Source of the DNA: an uncultured Rickettsiales bacterium
GTDB taxonomy: Bacteria > Pseudomonadota > Alphaproteobacteria > Rs-D84
Assembly (NCBI GenBank): GCA_947176385.1
Contig: CAMWQN010000007.1
Coordinates: 1-41,835, forward strand
Reading direction: 5' to 3'
Length of the DNA stretch: 41,835 nt
The stretch's first letter is position 1; each line of letters opens with the position of its first letter. The notes below the pieces were generated by a model. That model was not told where the DNA came from, made no database searches, and was given only the letters and a program-made list of their open reading frames with translations. Below, in pieces: positions 9,330-20,200 of the stretch. The position numbers and the translations under genes were made by a program.

Positions 9330-9878
9330 ATGACAGATAAAAGAGCCATTCTGAAAAGAAAAATCTTGTTCAAAAATTCTACAAAAGCGCTGAAGAAACA
9401 AGCGTTGCGTATAAAGTCACGCCTGCGCCTGGAATTGCCATATGATATTGTTGACACAATTTTAAGAATGCGCGCCGCATTTCGTAAACCGGAAATCCGT
9501 AAACAGATTCTGAATACAAACTGGGAACAAATAAATTTGGCAGACGCCAGATATTCCGAAGGATTCTGTTCTGTCGCCAGTTATATAATCGGGCATGCAT
9601 TCCGCGACCCCACAGGTCCCAGTCCATGGCGTTTTCGCCAGTTCAAAGATGAAAAAACTTTTGGCAACCATATATGGTTGGAATTTATTCCAACCGGTGA
9701 ACGGTTTGATATAACATTCGACCAATTTACAGACAGTCACGGCATCCCGATGTCGGCGCCATACAACAGTGGCAAACGCGCAAATGCAAATTATAAACAC
9801 GAAAAAGCATATAAACTGGCAGAATTTATAAATCCTGAACTAGCCGCAGCCCTGCGCCGCAACACAATGGATATGTAA
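9330..9878 (+). CDS. Hypothetical protein with transglutaminase/papain-like C-H-D pattern
   Basis: 182 aa; EGFCSVASYIIG (Cys)...NHIWLEFIPTGERF (His)...DITFDQF (Asp). Confidence 0.5.
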   Translation: MTDKRAILKRKILFKNSTKALKKQALRIKSRLRLELPYDIVDTILRMRAAFRKPEIRKQILNTNWEQINLADARYSEGFCSVASYIIGHAFRDPTGPSPWRFRQFKDEKTFGNHIWLEFIPTGERFDITFDQFTDSHGIPMSAPYNSGKRANANYKHEKAYKLAEFINPELAAALRRNTMDM

Positions 9879-9898
9879 TTTGCACCATTAATACATAC

Positions 9899-10975
9899 TT
9901 ATTCTTGTTCTTTGAATATGCGTGCTGGGTCAACCGCGTTGTTACCGCGGCGAACCTCCAGATACATCTCTGGCTTTGAAGAGTCCATGCGACCAACAGG
10001 CTCGCCCGCCAGAACCTCTTGCCCGACCATAACATCAATTGTCCCCAGATTTGTCATAACGGTATTATATCCATTTTTATGCGACATAATTATAACCTTG
10101 CCAAAGCCTTTGAATGCGTCGGCAAACTTAACCTCGCCATCGGCGGGTGCCATAACCAGACTGTCACCACGGGTACGAATACGCCAACCATCTGACTTTA
10201 ACCCCAGCGCTGTTTTTTCGCCAAAATGAACCGTTACACGCCCACGGACAGGCTGATTTAATTTACGCCGTGAAAACTTAGAATCTGCTGACATTTGCGA
10301 ACTCCCGACGCCGGCGGACAATTCAGATATACTTTTTGCGCGCGCCGACAAATCGCGCAGTTTCTTTTTCAATGCCTGTTGCTGATTTTTTAACTTCTCA
10401 TTCTGGGCAGAACGCGTCCGCAACAGTTTATCCAATTCTTGTTTTTCATTGGCATACTTTTTCGCTGTGCGGTCCAGTTTTTCTTTTTCAATCGCACGCT
10501 GCGCGCGTACCTGTTCCAATTCCCGAATTTTTGCATCAGCGATTTTTATTTCTTCATCAAAGCGGTCTGCTGCACCAGATAAAATCGCAGACGTCAAAAC
10601 ATAGTCATGCATACTGTCAGAATCGAAACTGGGGTGCGATGCAACAAACAAAATACTGGCTGCAGCGTCGGCAATACGTTCCCGATTTTGTTCCAAAGAT
10701 TGCGCCAATTTATCACGTTGCGCGTCCAGTTCTTCTATTTTTTTTGCAATTGTGCTGCGTTGTTCTTCTAAATTGCTTACCTGGTCAGCAGCATTGATTA
10801 ACTTCTTTTTCGTCGCTGCCACATCACGGTCTGATGTTTTTACCTGTTGTTCCAGTTGCTTGTTTTGTTTTTCTGTCTGAACAATTTGTGATTGTATTTT
10901 TGCCAATTCTGAACTGGCTGCCATCGCTGGCATCGCCACACACCACATCGCAAAAATAACAATCAGTTTTCTCAT
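9899..10975 (-). CDS. envC: EnvC-like murein hydrolase activator (coiled coil plus degenerate M23/LytM domain)
   Basis: Signal peptide, long coiled coil, C-terminal LytM-like domain ending EMYLEVRRGNNAVDPARIF with catalytic His positions apparently lost; adjacent to ctpA. Confidence 0.8.
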   Translation of the reverse strand: MRKLIVIFAMWCVAMPAMAASSELAKIQSQIVQTEKQNKQLEQQVKTSDRDVAATKKKLINAADQVSNLEEQRSTIAKKIEELDAQRDKLAQSLEQNRERIADAAASILFVASHPSFDSDSMHDYVLTSAILSGAADRFDEEIKIADAKIRELEQVRAQRAIEKEKLDRTAKKYANEKQELDKLLRTRSAQNEKLKNQQQALKKKLRDLSARAKSISELSAGVGSSQMSADSKFSRRKLNQPVRGRVTVHFGEKTALGLKSDGWRIRTRGDSLVMAPADGEVKFADAFKGFGKVIIMSHKNGYNTVMTNLGTIDVMVGQEVLAGEPVGRMDSSKPEMYLEVRRGNNAVDPARIFKEQE

Positions 10976-12192
10976 TATTTTTTATTCAAGACCTTCAAAA
11001 ATACTTTTTTACCCTTTTGCACCATGATTTCATCGGCTGGTGCAACAACAGATTTCCAATCAGTAACCTTATTACCATCGATTTGAATACCGCCCTGTTC
11101 TACCATACGGCGTGCATCAGACTTGGACCCAAACAATCCCGTTGCAACCAAGAAATCCAACATCCCCATGTCACCTGTCATTTCAATTTCGGTTGTCGGG
11201 ATATTTGCAGAATTTGCCCCGCCGCTGAACAATGCCGCAGCCGCATCTGCCGCCGCCTGGGCAGCATCGCGTCCATGTGCAATTTCGGTTGCCGCAAATG
11301 CCAAACGTTGCTTTGCCACATTTAATTCTGCGCCCTGTAATGCAGACAATTTTGCAATTTCTGACAGCGGAATTTCTGTAAATATCTTCAAGAATTTTTC
11401 GACCAAATCATCCGGCGTGTTGCGGAAATACTGGTAATATTCATATGGGGATGTTTTTTCTTCATTCACCCAGATTGCGTTTCCGGCAGATTTACCAATT
11501 TTCTTGCCGCTGCTGTCTGTTATCAACGACGTAGATAAAACAATTGCTTCCTGTCCCAGTTTTTTACGAATCAATTCAATGCCCATAATTGCATTACCCC
11601 ATTGGTCTGCACCACAGGTCTGTAAAATACAACCATATTTTTTGAACAATGTCAGGAAATCAACCGCCTGGAAAGTCATATAATTAAATTCCAAGAACGT
11701 CATCCCATTTTCCAGACGACGTTTTACGCTTTCCATACTTAACATACGTGGCACGGTAAAATCCGTCCCGAAATCACGCAAGAAATCCAGATGTGAATAA
11801 CCACGCATCCAATCATAGTTATCAACAACAATCGCGTCAGATGGTCCATCACCAAAACGAAAGAATTTTGAATATGACTTTTTTAATCCCGCGACATTTT
11901 TCGCCAACACTTCTTCGGTCATCATTGGACGCCCGGAATCACGTCCCGACGGGTCGCCAATGCGCCCTGTCGCACCACCGACCAACATCAATGGGCGATG
12001 TCCATATTTCTGCAACCAGCGCATCATCATAACCGGCACCAAATGCCCAACATGCAAGGAATCCGCGGTCGGATCAGACCCCAGATATGCAGTAATCGGA
12101 CCAGCATTTAATGCCTCATTCAACTTATCAATATTAGAAACCTGATTGATAAATCCGCGCGCGGATAATTCTTGTAATAATTCGTTTTGCAT
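10975..12192 (-). CDS. tyrS: Tyrosyl-tRNA synthetase
   Basis: ITAYLGSDPTADSLHVGHLVP (HIGH-type motif), KKIGKSAGNAIW (KMSKS-type), C-terminal S4 domain. ORF extends to 12204; start MQNELLQ more likely. Confidence 0.95.
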   Translation of the reverse strand: MQNELLQELSARGFINQVSNIDKLNEALNAGPITAYLGSDPTADSLHVGHLVPVMMMRWLQKYGHRPLMLVGGATGRIGDPSGRDSGRPMMTEEVLAKNVAGLKKSYSKFFRFGDGPSDAIVVDNYDWMRGYSHLDFLRDFGTDFTVPRMLSMESVKRRLENGMTFLEFNYMTFQAVDFLTLFKKYGCILQTCGADQWGNAIMGIELIRKKLGQEAIVLSTSLITDSSGKKIGKSAGNAIWVNEEKTSPYEYYQYFRNTPDDLVEKFLKIFTEIPLSEIAKLSALQGAELNVAKQRLAFAATEIAHGRDAAQAAADAAAALFSGGANSANIPTTEIEMTGDMGMLDFLVATGLFGSKSDARRMVEQGGIQIDGNKVTDWKSVVAPADEIMVQKGKKVFLKVLNKK

Positions 12193-12249
12193 AAAATACC
12201 CCATATATCGGATAAATCATACCATGCTTTTATTCAATGTGCAACATTT

Positions 12250-12272
12250 GAAAACGCGCCAAAGTGGCGCGT
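12250..12272 (-). terminator. Intrinsic terminator after outer-membrane protein gene
   Basis: ACGCGCC-aaagt-GGCGCGT with T-tract on -. Confidence 0.6.
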
Positions 12273-12276
12273 ATTA

Positions 12277-13032
12277 TCAGAATTCAAACCGCAATCCGAC
12301 TGTTATTTCATGCATCGAATAATCACGTCGCATTGTATCATTATTATATTTTCCTAAATCTGTATATTTATATGCAATATCTGCATATAAATCACATGTT
12401 ATCGCTAACTCAACACCTGCCCCCAATCCATATATAAACCGATCACGCGATATTCCCATTGATTCACGCAACACATCACCACCCCATGCCATTGTCGTAT
12501 TTATTGAAACATTTGCATCATCGCTGATATGTGCCATTCCCAGGCTGCCTGTTACATAAAACGAATTACGCGATATCGCCAGTGGTGTATTTATATCCGT
12601 ATATAAACTGTTACGATATTTCCGACCAAAACTGAACAGATTATAATGCAGGTTTGCTGTAAATGTGCTGACCCGATTTTTCAAAGTGTATGTCGCAGGA
12701 TAACTAAGGTGCAATGGCAATGCCCCCGGCACACCATTTGGTGTATTCAATGCCCAATCCCCAGACATTCTATAACGTCCATATCCATATTCTGCATCAA
12801 TTCGAACATTACCAAAATCATATCCAATCGCAGCGCGATATGCCGCATTTATATCATCGATTACGGCGTCCACAATGGTTGATTTATATGCATCCGGTGA
12901 CTGATACATATATTGATTCGTATCAATTACAAAATCTGCGATACCTGCTTTTAACGCAACATACGGTTTTGCATTTGCGGCATTTACAAACATTATTGCT
13001 GCCAAACCACAACAAACAAGAAATGATTTCAT
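12277..13032 (-). CDS. Outer-membrane beta-barrel protein
   Basis: Signal peptide MKSFLVCCGLAAIMFVNAANA; alternating strands; C-terminal EITVGLRFEF. Confidence 0.75.
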   Translation of the reverse strand: MKSFLVCCGLAAIMFVNAANAKPYVALKAGIADFVIDTNQYMYQSPDAYKSTIVDAVIDDINAAYRAAIGYDFGNVRIDAEYGYGRYRMSGDWALNTPNGVPGALPLHLSYPATYTLKNRVSTFTANLHYNLFSFGRKYRNSLYTDINTPLAISRNSFYVTGSLGMAHISDDANVSINTTMAWGGDVLRESMGISRDRFIYGLGAGVELAITCDLYADIAYKYTDLGKYNNDTMRRDYSMHEITVGLRFEF

Positions 13033-13102
13033 ATTATAACCCTCTTACACACATGCAGTCTAGACATGCCCCTGCGATATGTCAAAAGGTATGAAATCCA
13101 AT

Positions 13103-13130
13103 AAAAAACGCCACAAACCGTGGCATTTTT
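13103..13130 (-). terminator. Intrinsic terminator of rpsB-tsf operon
   Basis: On -: GCCAC-ggttt-GTGGC-GTTTTTT. Confidence 0.8.
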
Positions 13131-13141
13131 TATTATTGTAC

Positions 13142-13245
13142 AAATCGATTAGAATGGTTCAGATGCGCCGTTGCCGACAAGCGTAGTGTACAAACGGGTA
13201 CATGAGCGCGTCGACAACAAGCAGATGAGCCGTTATAATCGATTT
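13142..13245 (-). repeat. Structured palindromic element, copy A (3' of tsf)
   Basis: Outer stem AAATCGATTAGAATGGTTCA/TGAGCCGTTATAATCGATTT, inner stem GTTGCCGAC/GTCGACAAC, apical TGTAC/GTACA. Roughly 78% identical to 39968-40070 by hand alignment. Confidence 0.85.
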
Positions 13246-14113
13246 AGCCCAACATTTTGGCGACTTCGTCTGCCAAATTATCTTCGGCTTTCTGGATACC
13301 TTCGCCCAAGACATAGAAAGCATAGCCAACCAATTTGCCGCCAGCTTCTTCAATAACCTGTTTTACAGTCTTGGATGGATCCATAACGAATGGCTGTTCT
13401 TCTAATACACATTCGCCATAGTATTTCTGAATACGACCTGCGACCATCTTTTCAACGATGTTTTCTGGTTTACCAGCAGTTGCACCAGATTCAATGAACA
13501 CTTTCTTTTCGCGTTCAACTGCATCTGCATCAACATCAGCAATTGTCATAAATTCAGGTTTATTTGCAGCGATGTGCATTGCAATTTTCGAACCGATTTC
13601 ATCGATTTTGTCAGAATTACCATTAATTGCAACCGCAACACCAATCTGACCCATACCTGGAACCAAAGCATTGTGAACGTATGTATAGATATGGTCACCA
13701 GATACTGTTGCAATACGACGCAATGTCATATTTTCGCCAATTGTTGAAATTGTTGCGGAAATATCATCCTGAACCGCAGCAATTGTAGCGTCAAAGTCAC
13801 CTTTTAATTCCAAAGCCTTAGCCGCAACATCTGCAACTAATTTCTGGAATTTTTCGTTTTTCGCAACAAAGTCTGTTTCTGCGTTCAATTCAATGACACA
13901 GCCCATATTGTCACATTTAACAACAGTAACCAATCCAGATGCCGCTGTACGACCAGCCTTGGATGCAGCCTTTACGATACCCTTCTGACGCAACCAATCT
14001 GCAGCCGCTTCGATATCGCCATTGTTTTCGACCAAAGCCTTTTTACAATCCATCATACCTGCGGATGTTTTTTCACGCAGCTGTTGAATCAATTTTGCTG
14101 TGATTTCTGCCAT
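13244..14113 (-). CDS. tsf: Elongation factor Ts
   Basis: LIQQLREKTSAGMMDCKKALVENNGDIEAAADWLRQKG is the canonical EF-Ts N-terminus. Confidence 0.97.
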   Translation of the reverse strand: MAEITAKLIQQLREKTSAGMMDCKKALVENNGDIEAAADWLRQKGIVKAASKAGRTAASGLVTVVKCDNMGCVIELNAETDFVAKNEKFQKLVADVAAKALELKGDFDATIAAVQDDISATISTIGENMTLRRIATVSGDHIYTYVHNALVPGMGQIGVAVAINGNSDKIDEIGSKIAMHIAANKPEFMTIADVDADAVEREKKVFIESGATAGKPENIVEKMVAGRIQKYYGECVLEEQPFVMDPSKTVKQVIEEAGGKLVGYAFYVLGEGIQKAEDNLADEVAKMLG

Positions 14114-14141
14114 CTTTTTCCCCTTTGATTTAATAGGTTAA

Positions 14142-14993
14142 TTATTTATCTGCTTTTTCAGCCAATTTACCACGACGTTCTGCACGGGCTTCTGTCATTT
14201 TAGATTTTACGCGTGCTTCTTTTTCTTTTACGCCAGCTTCGAAATCGTCTGCCATTGATGCATTCAATTCTGCTTCGCCTTTCTTAGCGGCTGCCCCGCC
14301 CAAACGCTTTTCAATACCGGACAAGATTGCATCTACGAACAGGTCGCAATACAGCTGTGTTGCACGTGCTGCGTCGTCATTACCTGGGACTGGATAATCA
14401 ACCATTTCTGGATTTGCGTTTGTATCGCAAATTGCAACTGTTGGGATATCCAAGTTTTTCGCTTCACGAACTGCATTCATTTCACGTGGAACATCAATAA
14501 CAATCATCGCCTGTGGTGTGCCATGCATATCCAAGATACCACCAAAGATGCTGCGTAATTTTTCAACTTCTTTGGTCATAACGCCAACTTCTTTCTTGGT
14601 CAATCCCAACTTTTCAGCGTTTTCAATGTCAGATTCCATTTTTTTCAAACGACGGATTGACTGTGAAACAGTTGTCCAGTTTGTCAGCATACCGCCCAAC
14701 CAACGATTGTTTACATAGTACTGACCGCAACGTTCTGCTGCATCTTTTACAATATCTTTTGCCTGATGTTTTGTTGCGACGAACAAAACTTTACCGCCGG
14801 CTGCTGCGATTGCTTCCAATGCAACCAAAGAACGGTGCAACAGTGGGGCTGTCTTGTTCAAATTGATGATGTGAATTTTATCCTTAACGCCATAAACATA
14901 TGGTGTCATCAGTGGATTCCAGCGACGTGTATGGTGACCAAAATGTACACCGGCTTCCATTAATTGTTTCATTGTAAATGTTGGCAATGCCAT
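14142..14993 (-). CDS. rpsB: 30S ribosomal protein S2
   Basis: FTMKQLMEAGVHFGHHTRRWNPLMTPYVYG; ATG at 14993 preferred over the ORF's 15269 start. Confidence 0.97.
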   Translation of the reverse strand: MALPTFTMKQLMEAGVHFGHHTRRWNPLMTPYVYGVKDKIHIINLNKTAPLLHRSLVALEAIAAAGGKVLFVATKHQAKDIVKDAAERCGQYYVNNRWLGGMLTNWTTVSQSIRRLKKMESDIENAEKLGLTKKEVGVMTKEVEKLRSIFGGILDMHGTPQAMIVIDVPREMNAVREAKNLDIPTVAICDTNANPEMVDYPVPGNDDAARATQLYCDLFVDAILSGIEKRLGGAAAKKGEAELNASMADDFEAGVKEKEARVKSKMTEARAERRGKLAEKADK

Positions 14994-15011
14994 GATTTTA
15001 TCCTTTTTTCT

Positions 15012-15115
15012 GTTATTATCCTCGCCATGTGCTGAAACCGATTTCATATCACATCGGACAGAAACTGCGCACAATGGTTGTGTTCTTCGCGCAATGCGCG
15101 TGTCGCCATAATAAC
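15012..15115 (-). promoter_or_regulatory. Structured rpsB 5' leader (candidate autoregulatory multibranch RNA)
   Basis: 8-bp closing stem GTTATTAT/ATAATAAC enclosing three hairpins (CCGAT/ATCGG, CACAA/TTGTG, CGCGC/GCGCG). Confidence 0.55.
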
Positions 15116-15183
15116 CAAACAATCCACAAAAATCAAGTAATTTTTGACAAATTTCCATTTTAACAAAAAAGCACTCTACAATA

Positions 15184-15213
15184 TTGACAATTAAAACATT
15201 TGTACTATATAAT
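15184..15213 (+). promoter_or_regulatory. Putative promoter of subtilase CDS
   Basis: TTGACA-18 bp-TATAAT. Confidence 0.5.
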
Positions 15214-15263
15214 ATATGGACAGATAAGGTTTTGGACAACAAAACGTAGGACGGGGAATAAGA

Positions 15264-17162
15264 ATGCAAACAAACAAATTGTATTTTTTGAAAACAGTTT
15301 CTAAATTCGCCACAGCAACACTGGCGTTGGCGGCAATTGCATCCAATACCGCATATGCGTTTGGTTTAAACGACACACCTGTCGCAACCAAAACATGCGC
15401 AGATAAAAAATATCGCGACGAAAACCCTGTTAAATGTATGTTCTTTGCAAATACCGCAACAATTGCTGGCGGTGCATCTATTATCGGGGGCGCAGCAGCG
15501 TTGGTGGGCTTAGCCGGTGGCAGCAGTGGTGGTAATGGTGGCAGTTCTGCAACACACGCCCCAGTAATGCCAACAATGGTAACAACACATTATAATATGG
15601 TTGGTGCTGACATTGATACCGCAACCCTGGCTGGTATCACATCCAGCGCAGAATATTCCGCAAACCTGTATCAATATGAAGACATCCGCCTGGCATATTC
15701 ACTGGCACGTGACTTTACTGGTCGCGGCACAACGATTGCTGTTTTGGACAGCGACACCAGTTACTGGCACGGCGCAGCAGTAGCATCCATCGCAAGTGGC
15801 GCAGTTGCCCCAAACGCAACAGTCAATTCATACAGCGTTGCATCCGGCGCGACCAAGTTCATATCATACAATGAAATCGGCAACATTATTGCTAATATCC
15901 ACGACGCAAATGTATTCAATGCCAGTTGGTCTGTATCCATGCCAGCGACAGATATCCATTCACGCAATGATATGGTAAAATATACAGATGAAAACTTTGT
16001 TCGCCAAATAACAAATGCTGCCACGCAGCGCGATGCAATATTCGTATGGGCTGCCGGCAATGACGGCATGTCACAATCCAGTGCATTATCTGCGATGCCA
16101 CGTGTTATCCCAGAATTAAACGGTCACTTTATAAATGTGGTTGCATGGGACAGCGAAACAGGCAGCATCGCAGATTACAGCAACGCATGTGGCGTAACAA
16201 AAAATTATTGCATTACAGCCCCAGGCAGCAACATCGCCAACACAGAAACCAAGCGTCCTGTCAGTGGCACCAGTTTCGCTGCCCCAATCGTATCAGCAGC
16301 AGTGGCAGTCTTGCGCGAAGCACATCCATACATGACATCCAGCCAAATTACAGACTTGTTATTTACAACCGCCCGTGATTTAGGTGAACCAGGCGTTGAT
16401 GACGTATATGGCTGGGGTATGCTGGATATGGAACGTGCGACCCGCCCAGTTGGTGTAGCATTGGTCCCAATTGACAATGGACGCACAATGCAGCCATTAC
16501 AGACTGCCCGCGTTGCTGCACCAATTGCACACGCAATAAAGTCCGCAAATGTTCAATTCGCATTTTTTGATGCATATGGACGTCCATTCCAGACTGCATT
16601 GTCTGAAAACATCCACCCTGTGTCTGTCAGCCGCGCATTTGAATTCCTGCGCGATGGCAGTGATGACAAGAAAATGACATTTGGACCCTTTGAACTGGGC
16701 TTTGCCAAGAAAGAATTTTTACTGGGTGACGGTCTGCTGAAGCTGCAAGACAATGCCACAACAAACTTTGTTGGCATGCGCGGCAACTTACACTGGGGAC
16801 AAATTGAATTCTTTGGCAATACACGCGTTGCAACCATGCGTCCACGTACCGCCGATGAATCCATGATTTCTGAAATATCAAACGTATATACCGCATCTGT
16901 TAAAACAGGTGTAAAAATGGGCGACGTCAGTGCATCTGTTGCCCTGCCTGATGCAATCATATCCGGTCAGATGCGTCTGCACACACCTGTCGGTCGCAAT
17001 AATCAAGGTCAAATCATATACACAGATTCAGATGTAGATTTGGTATCACGTCCTGCTGTTGAATATGCGTTGGGATACAAATTTGTAACAATGGCATTTG
17101 TCGATAATCCATACGGCACCGACGAATTATACATTGTCGCAAAAGGCAAAATAAAATTCTAA
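15264..17162 (+). CDS. Secreted S8-family (subtilisin-like) serine protease
   Basis: Asp TTIAVLDSD, His HGAAVASIASG, oxyanion region WAAGNDG, Ser VSGTSFAAPIVSAAVA; signal peptide; C-terminus ends in F. Confidence 0.9.
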   Translation: MQTNKLYFLKTVSKFATATLALAAIASNTAYAFGLNDTPVATKTCADKKYRDENPVKCMFFANTATIAGGASIIGGAAALVGLAGGSSGGNGGSSATHAPVMPTMVTTHYNMVGADIDTATLAGITSSAEYSANLYQYEDIRLAYSLARDFTGRGTTIAVLDSDTSYWHGAAVASIASGAVAPNATVNSYSVASGATKFISYNEIGNIIANIHDANVFNASWSVSMPATDIHSRNDMVKYTDENFVRQITNAATQRDAIFVWAAGNDGMSQSSALSAMPRVIPELNGHFINVVAWDSETGSIADYSNACGVTKNYCITAPGSNIANTETKRPVSGTSFAAPIVSAAVAVLREAHPYMTSSQITDLLFTTARDLGEPGVDDVYGWGMLDMERATRPVGVALVPIDNGRTMQPLQTARVAAPIAHAIKSANVQFAFFDAYGRPFQTALSENIHPVSVSRAFEFLRDGSDDKKMTFGPFELGFAKKEFLLGDGLLKLQDNATTNFVGMRGNLHWGQIEFFGNTRVATMRPRTADESMISEISNVYTASVKTGVKMGDVSASVALPDAIISGQMRLHTPVGRNNQGQIIYTDSDVDLVSRPAVEYALGYKFVTMAFVDNPYGTDELYIVAKGKIKF

Positions 17163-17228
17163 ACAAAAAAACTTGTATTCTGATATATTCGCATTTAGAA
17201 TAGAAATACCAACAGGAAAGGTATTTTT

Positions 17229-20200
17229 ATGAAACGCGCCCATATTTTCAGCAATATACGCCGCAAACTGGCAAAAATTACAAAGTTACAAGCCATTATA
17301 TTTACGTCGTTTTCACTGATAGCATTGGCAGTTTTATTGTGGATTTTCATTCCGCACAATAATTCAAAAATTATGCGTGTCACGCTTGATGCCCCAACAC
17401 CTGTATCAATGCACTTTACAGATGACGCATCGGCGGCATTTTTATCATCTGACAATGTTCCAGATATAAACAATAATCGCCAGATTTCAAGCATTGATAC
17501 ATTGGATATATACTATCGCTGGGAATCAGGTCCTTATGATGACGTATTTAAACCAAACCTGACCGATGCAGAAATTGCTAAAAACATCAAAATAACCCCT
17601 GCTGTTCGTGGTACATGGCAAATGTTGGGACGTGATGCATTACGATTTATACCAGAAATAGATTGGGCAGCGAATACAAAGTTTACAGTAAAAATCAAAC
17701 GTGCTTTATTTAATGATGATGTATCACCAAACACACGCACTGTTTCATTCAAAACAGCCGATATATCAGCGACCATTGATTCATTTAATATATATCCAGA
17801 CCCAGAATCAAAAAAATCCGTACTGGGTATTGCGGTTATATCATTTAACTATCCAATTGATGTGACCAACTTTTCTGACAAGGTTTCAATGCGTCTGGAC
17901 GACAGAAACATTGAATTCACTGTAAAATTTGATAAATTTCATCGCACGGCATTTATAACTTCACAGCCAATCACGGTAACAGATGATGCGCAAACATTAC
18001 GCCTGAAATTGAACCGCATTAACGCCTGGGGCGTGAACACTGCAACAAAAAAAATAACAGCCAAGACGACGATTGATGCAGCAGATAATTTCTTTAAGAT
18101 TACAGATTTAACAACCACCATCGCAGATGACACAGACGGTAATTCGCAACAGTTAATTTTGTTAAACACCACTATCGCTGCCCAGAATAATACCAAATGG
18201 TCGGATTACATAACAGCATACCTGTTACCAAAGACAGGACCGGATTCTGCCTCAACGGATGGTGCGTCATATCACTGGGCACTGGATGCAGTCACACCGT
18301 CTGTTATTGCAAAAGCACAACAAATAAAACTGACCCCGATTAAGTTCGCAACCGCAGCCGGGGTTAACCAATACGCATTTTCATATGTCGTATCGGATTC
18401 TGATGCGCGATATATATATGTATCTGTAAAGCCTGGATTAAAAGCATCAGGTGACTATGTCGCACATAACGGAATTGACAAAGTATTACGCGTACCATAC
18501 CCACAAAAATCAGTCACAATCGCCGGCAGTGGTGCAATATTAAGCCTGAGCGGCGACAAAAAACTGGGCATAATGTCACGCGGTGGTGCAGACAGCGCGC
18601 ATGCAATTTTATACAAAATAAAATCATCTGAAATCAATCACTTGATTTCTCAGACATACAATCTGTTTTCGCAGAATCTGGAATTTAAATCGTGGTCATT
18701 CGGTAAATATGATATGGCTGTCGTATTCCAGAAAAACATAGCATTTCTGAATCCATCACCAATACGTGCAAATTATGCATCATTGGATTTAAACGAATAC
18801 TTGACGCGTGGCAGCACGGACAAAACCGGGATATTCATTGTTCAGGTCGGTGCCAATAAAAACAATGCTGAAAATGGCGACCAACGTTTAGTATTACTGA
18901 CCGATATGGCAATCATTCGCAAAACAAACAGTGATGACACATCCAGTCTGTTTGTGTCAAATATAACCGATGGCACACCCGCGATAGACGTCGAAATTTC
19001 TGTATTGGGGCGCAACGGCAACCCTATCTGGGCTGGTCGCACCGATGATATGGGGCATGCCGACATCCCACGCTTTGCATGGTCAGAATATAAAAACGCA
19101 CGCCAGCCCGTCGCAATTGTTGCACGCCGTGGCGACGATGTGTCTTTTATCCCATACAATCCAGAATATGCGCTGCAGGTTGATTATTCTAAATTTAATA
19201 TTGACGGTGAATACGCAAATGCAGGTACTGCCCTGAATGCATATGTATTTTCAGACCGTGGTATTTACCGCCCAGGCGAAACAGCAATAATCGCAGCAAT
19301 CGTAAAAAACAGAAATTTCAAATCATTGGCTGGCATCCCAGTCAGATTAGAAGCGCACGATCCACGTGGACGCGAAGTATTAAATCGTACAGTATCATTG
19401 GATAATGATGGCATGTTTGATGTAACATACGCCGTGCCTGCAAACAGTGCAACTGGAACATACACTGTTTACCTGTATTCATTAAATTCCAAAAATAAAA
19501 ATCAAGATATGCTGGGGATGACATCGTTCCAGGTTGCAGAATTCACCCCAGACAATATGAAAATAACGGCGAAAATAAATAATTCTAATAATGTCGATGA
19601 TAATGGCGGCTGGATTCAGACTGACCAAATATCAGCAAATGTATATCTGCAAAACTTGTTCGGTACACCTGCTGTTGGTCGTCGCATTTCTGCAACCGCG
19701 ACTTTACGCCCAATTGAATTTACATTCAATCAATACAAAGCATATACATTTGCAATGCATGGCACATCAAATGGTGGCATATCAAACAGCGCGGCAATTC
19801 GCACCCAGACATATACATCAGATATCCCTGATGTAAAAACAGATGATACAGGACATGCGAACCTGGATGTAAAATTTAATTCTGCAATTCCATTTGGCAC
19901 ATATATGTTAACGCTAAACATACATGGGTACGAGGCTGGATCTGGCAAAAGTGTACAAACCAGCATTTCATCACGTGTATCCGATACCCCATTTGTCATC
20001 GGATATAAATCAGATACAGATTTGTCATATATAAATCGTAATGCCAACGCAAACCTGGATTTGATTGCTGTGGCGCCTGACGCAACCCAAACCGATGCAG
20101 AAAACCTGACCATGGAATTGATACAACGTGAAAACTTAACCAGCCTGATAAAAGACGGCAACGGATACTATAAATACCAAACGATTACCCGTGACAACAT

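Noticed and set aside
13159-13353. 64-aa minus-strand ORF over the palindromic element and tsf 3' end
   Set aside because: Out-of-frame with tsf and conflicts with the conserved non-coding palindrome.
14142-15269. Extended N-terminus of the rpsB ORF
   Set aside because: S2 homology begins at MALPTFTMKQL; the upstream part is the structured leader.
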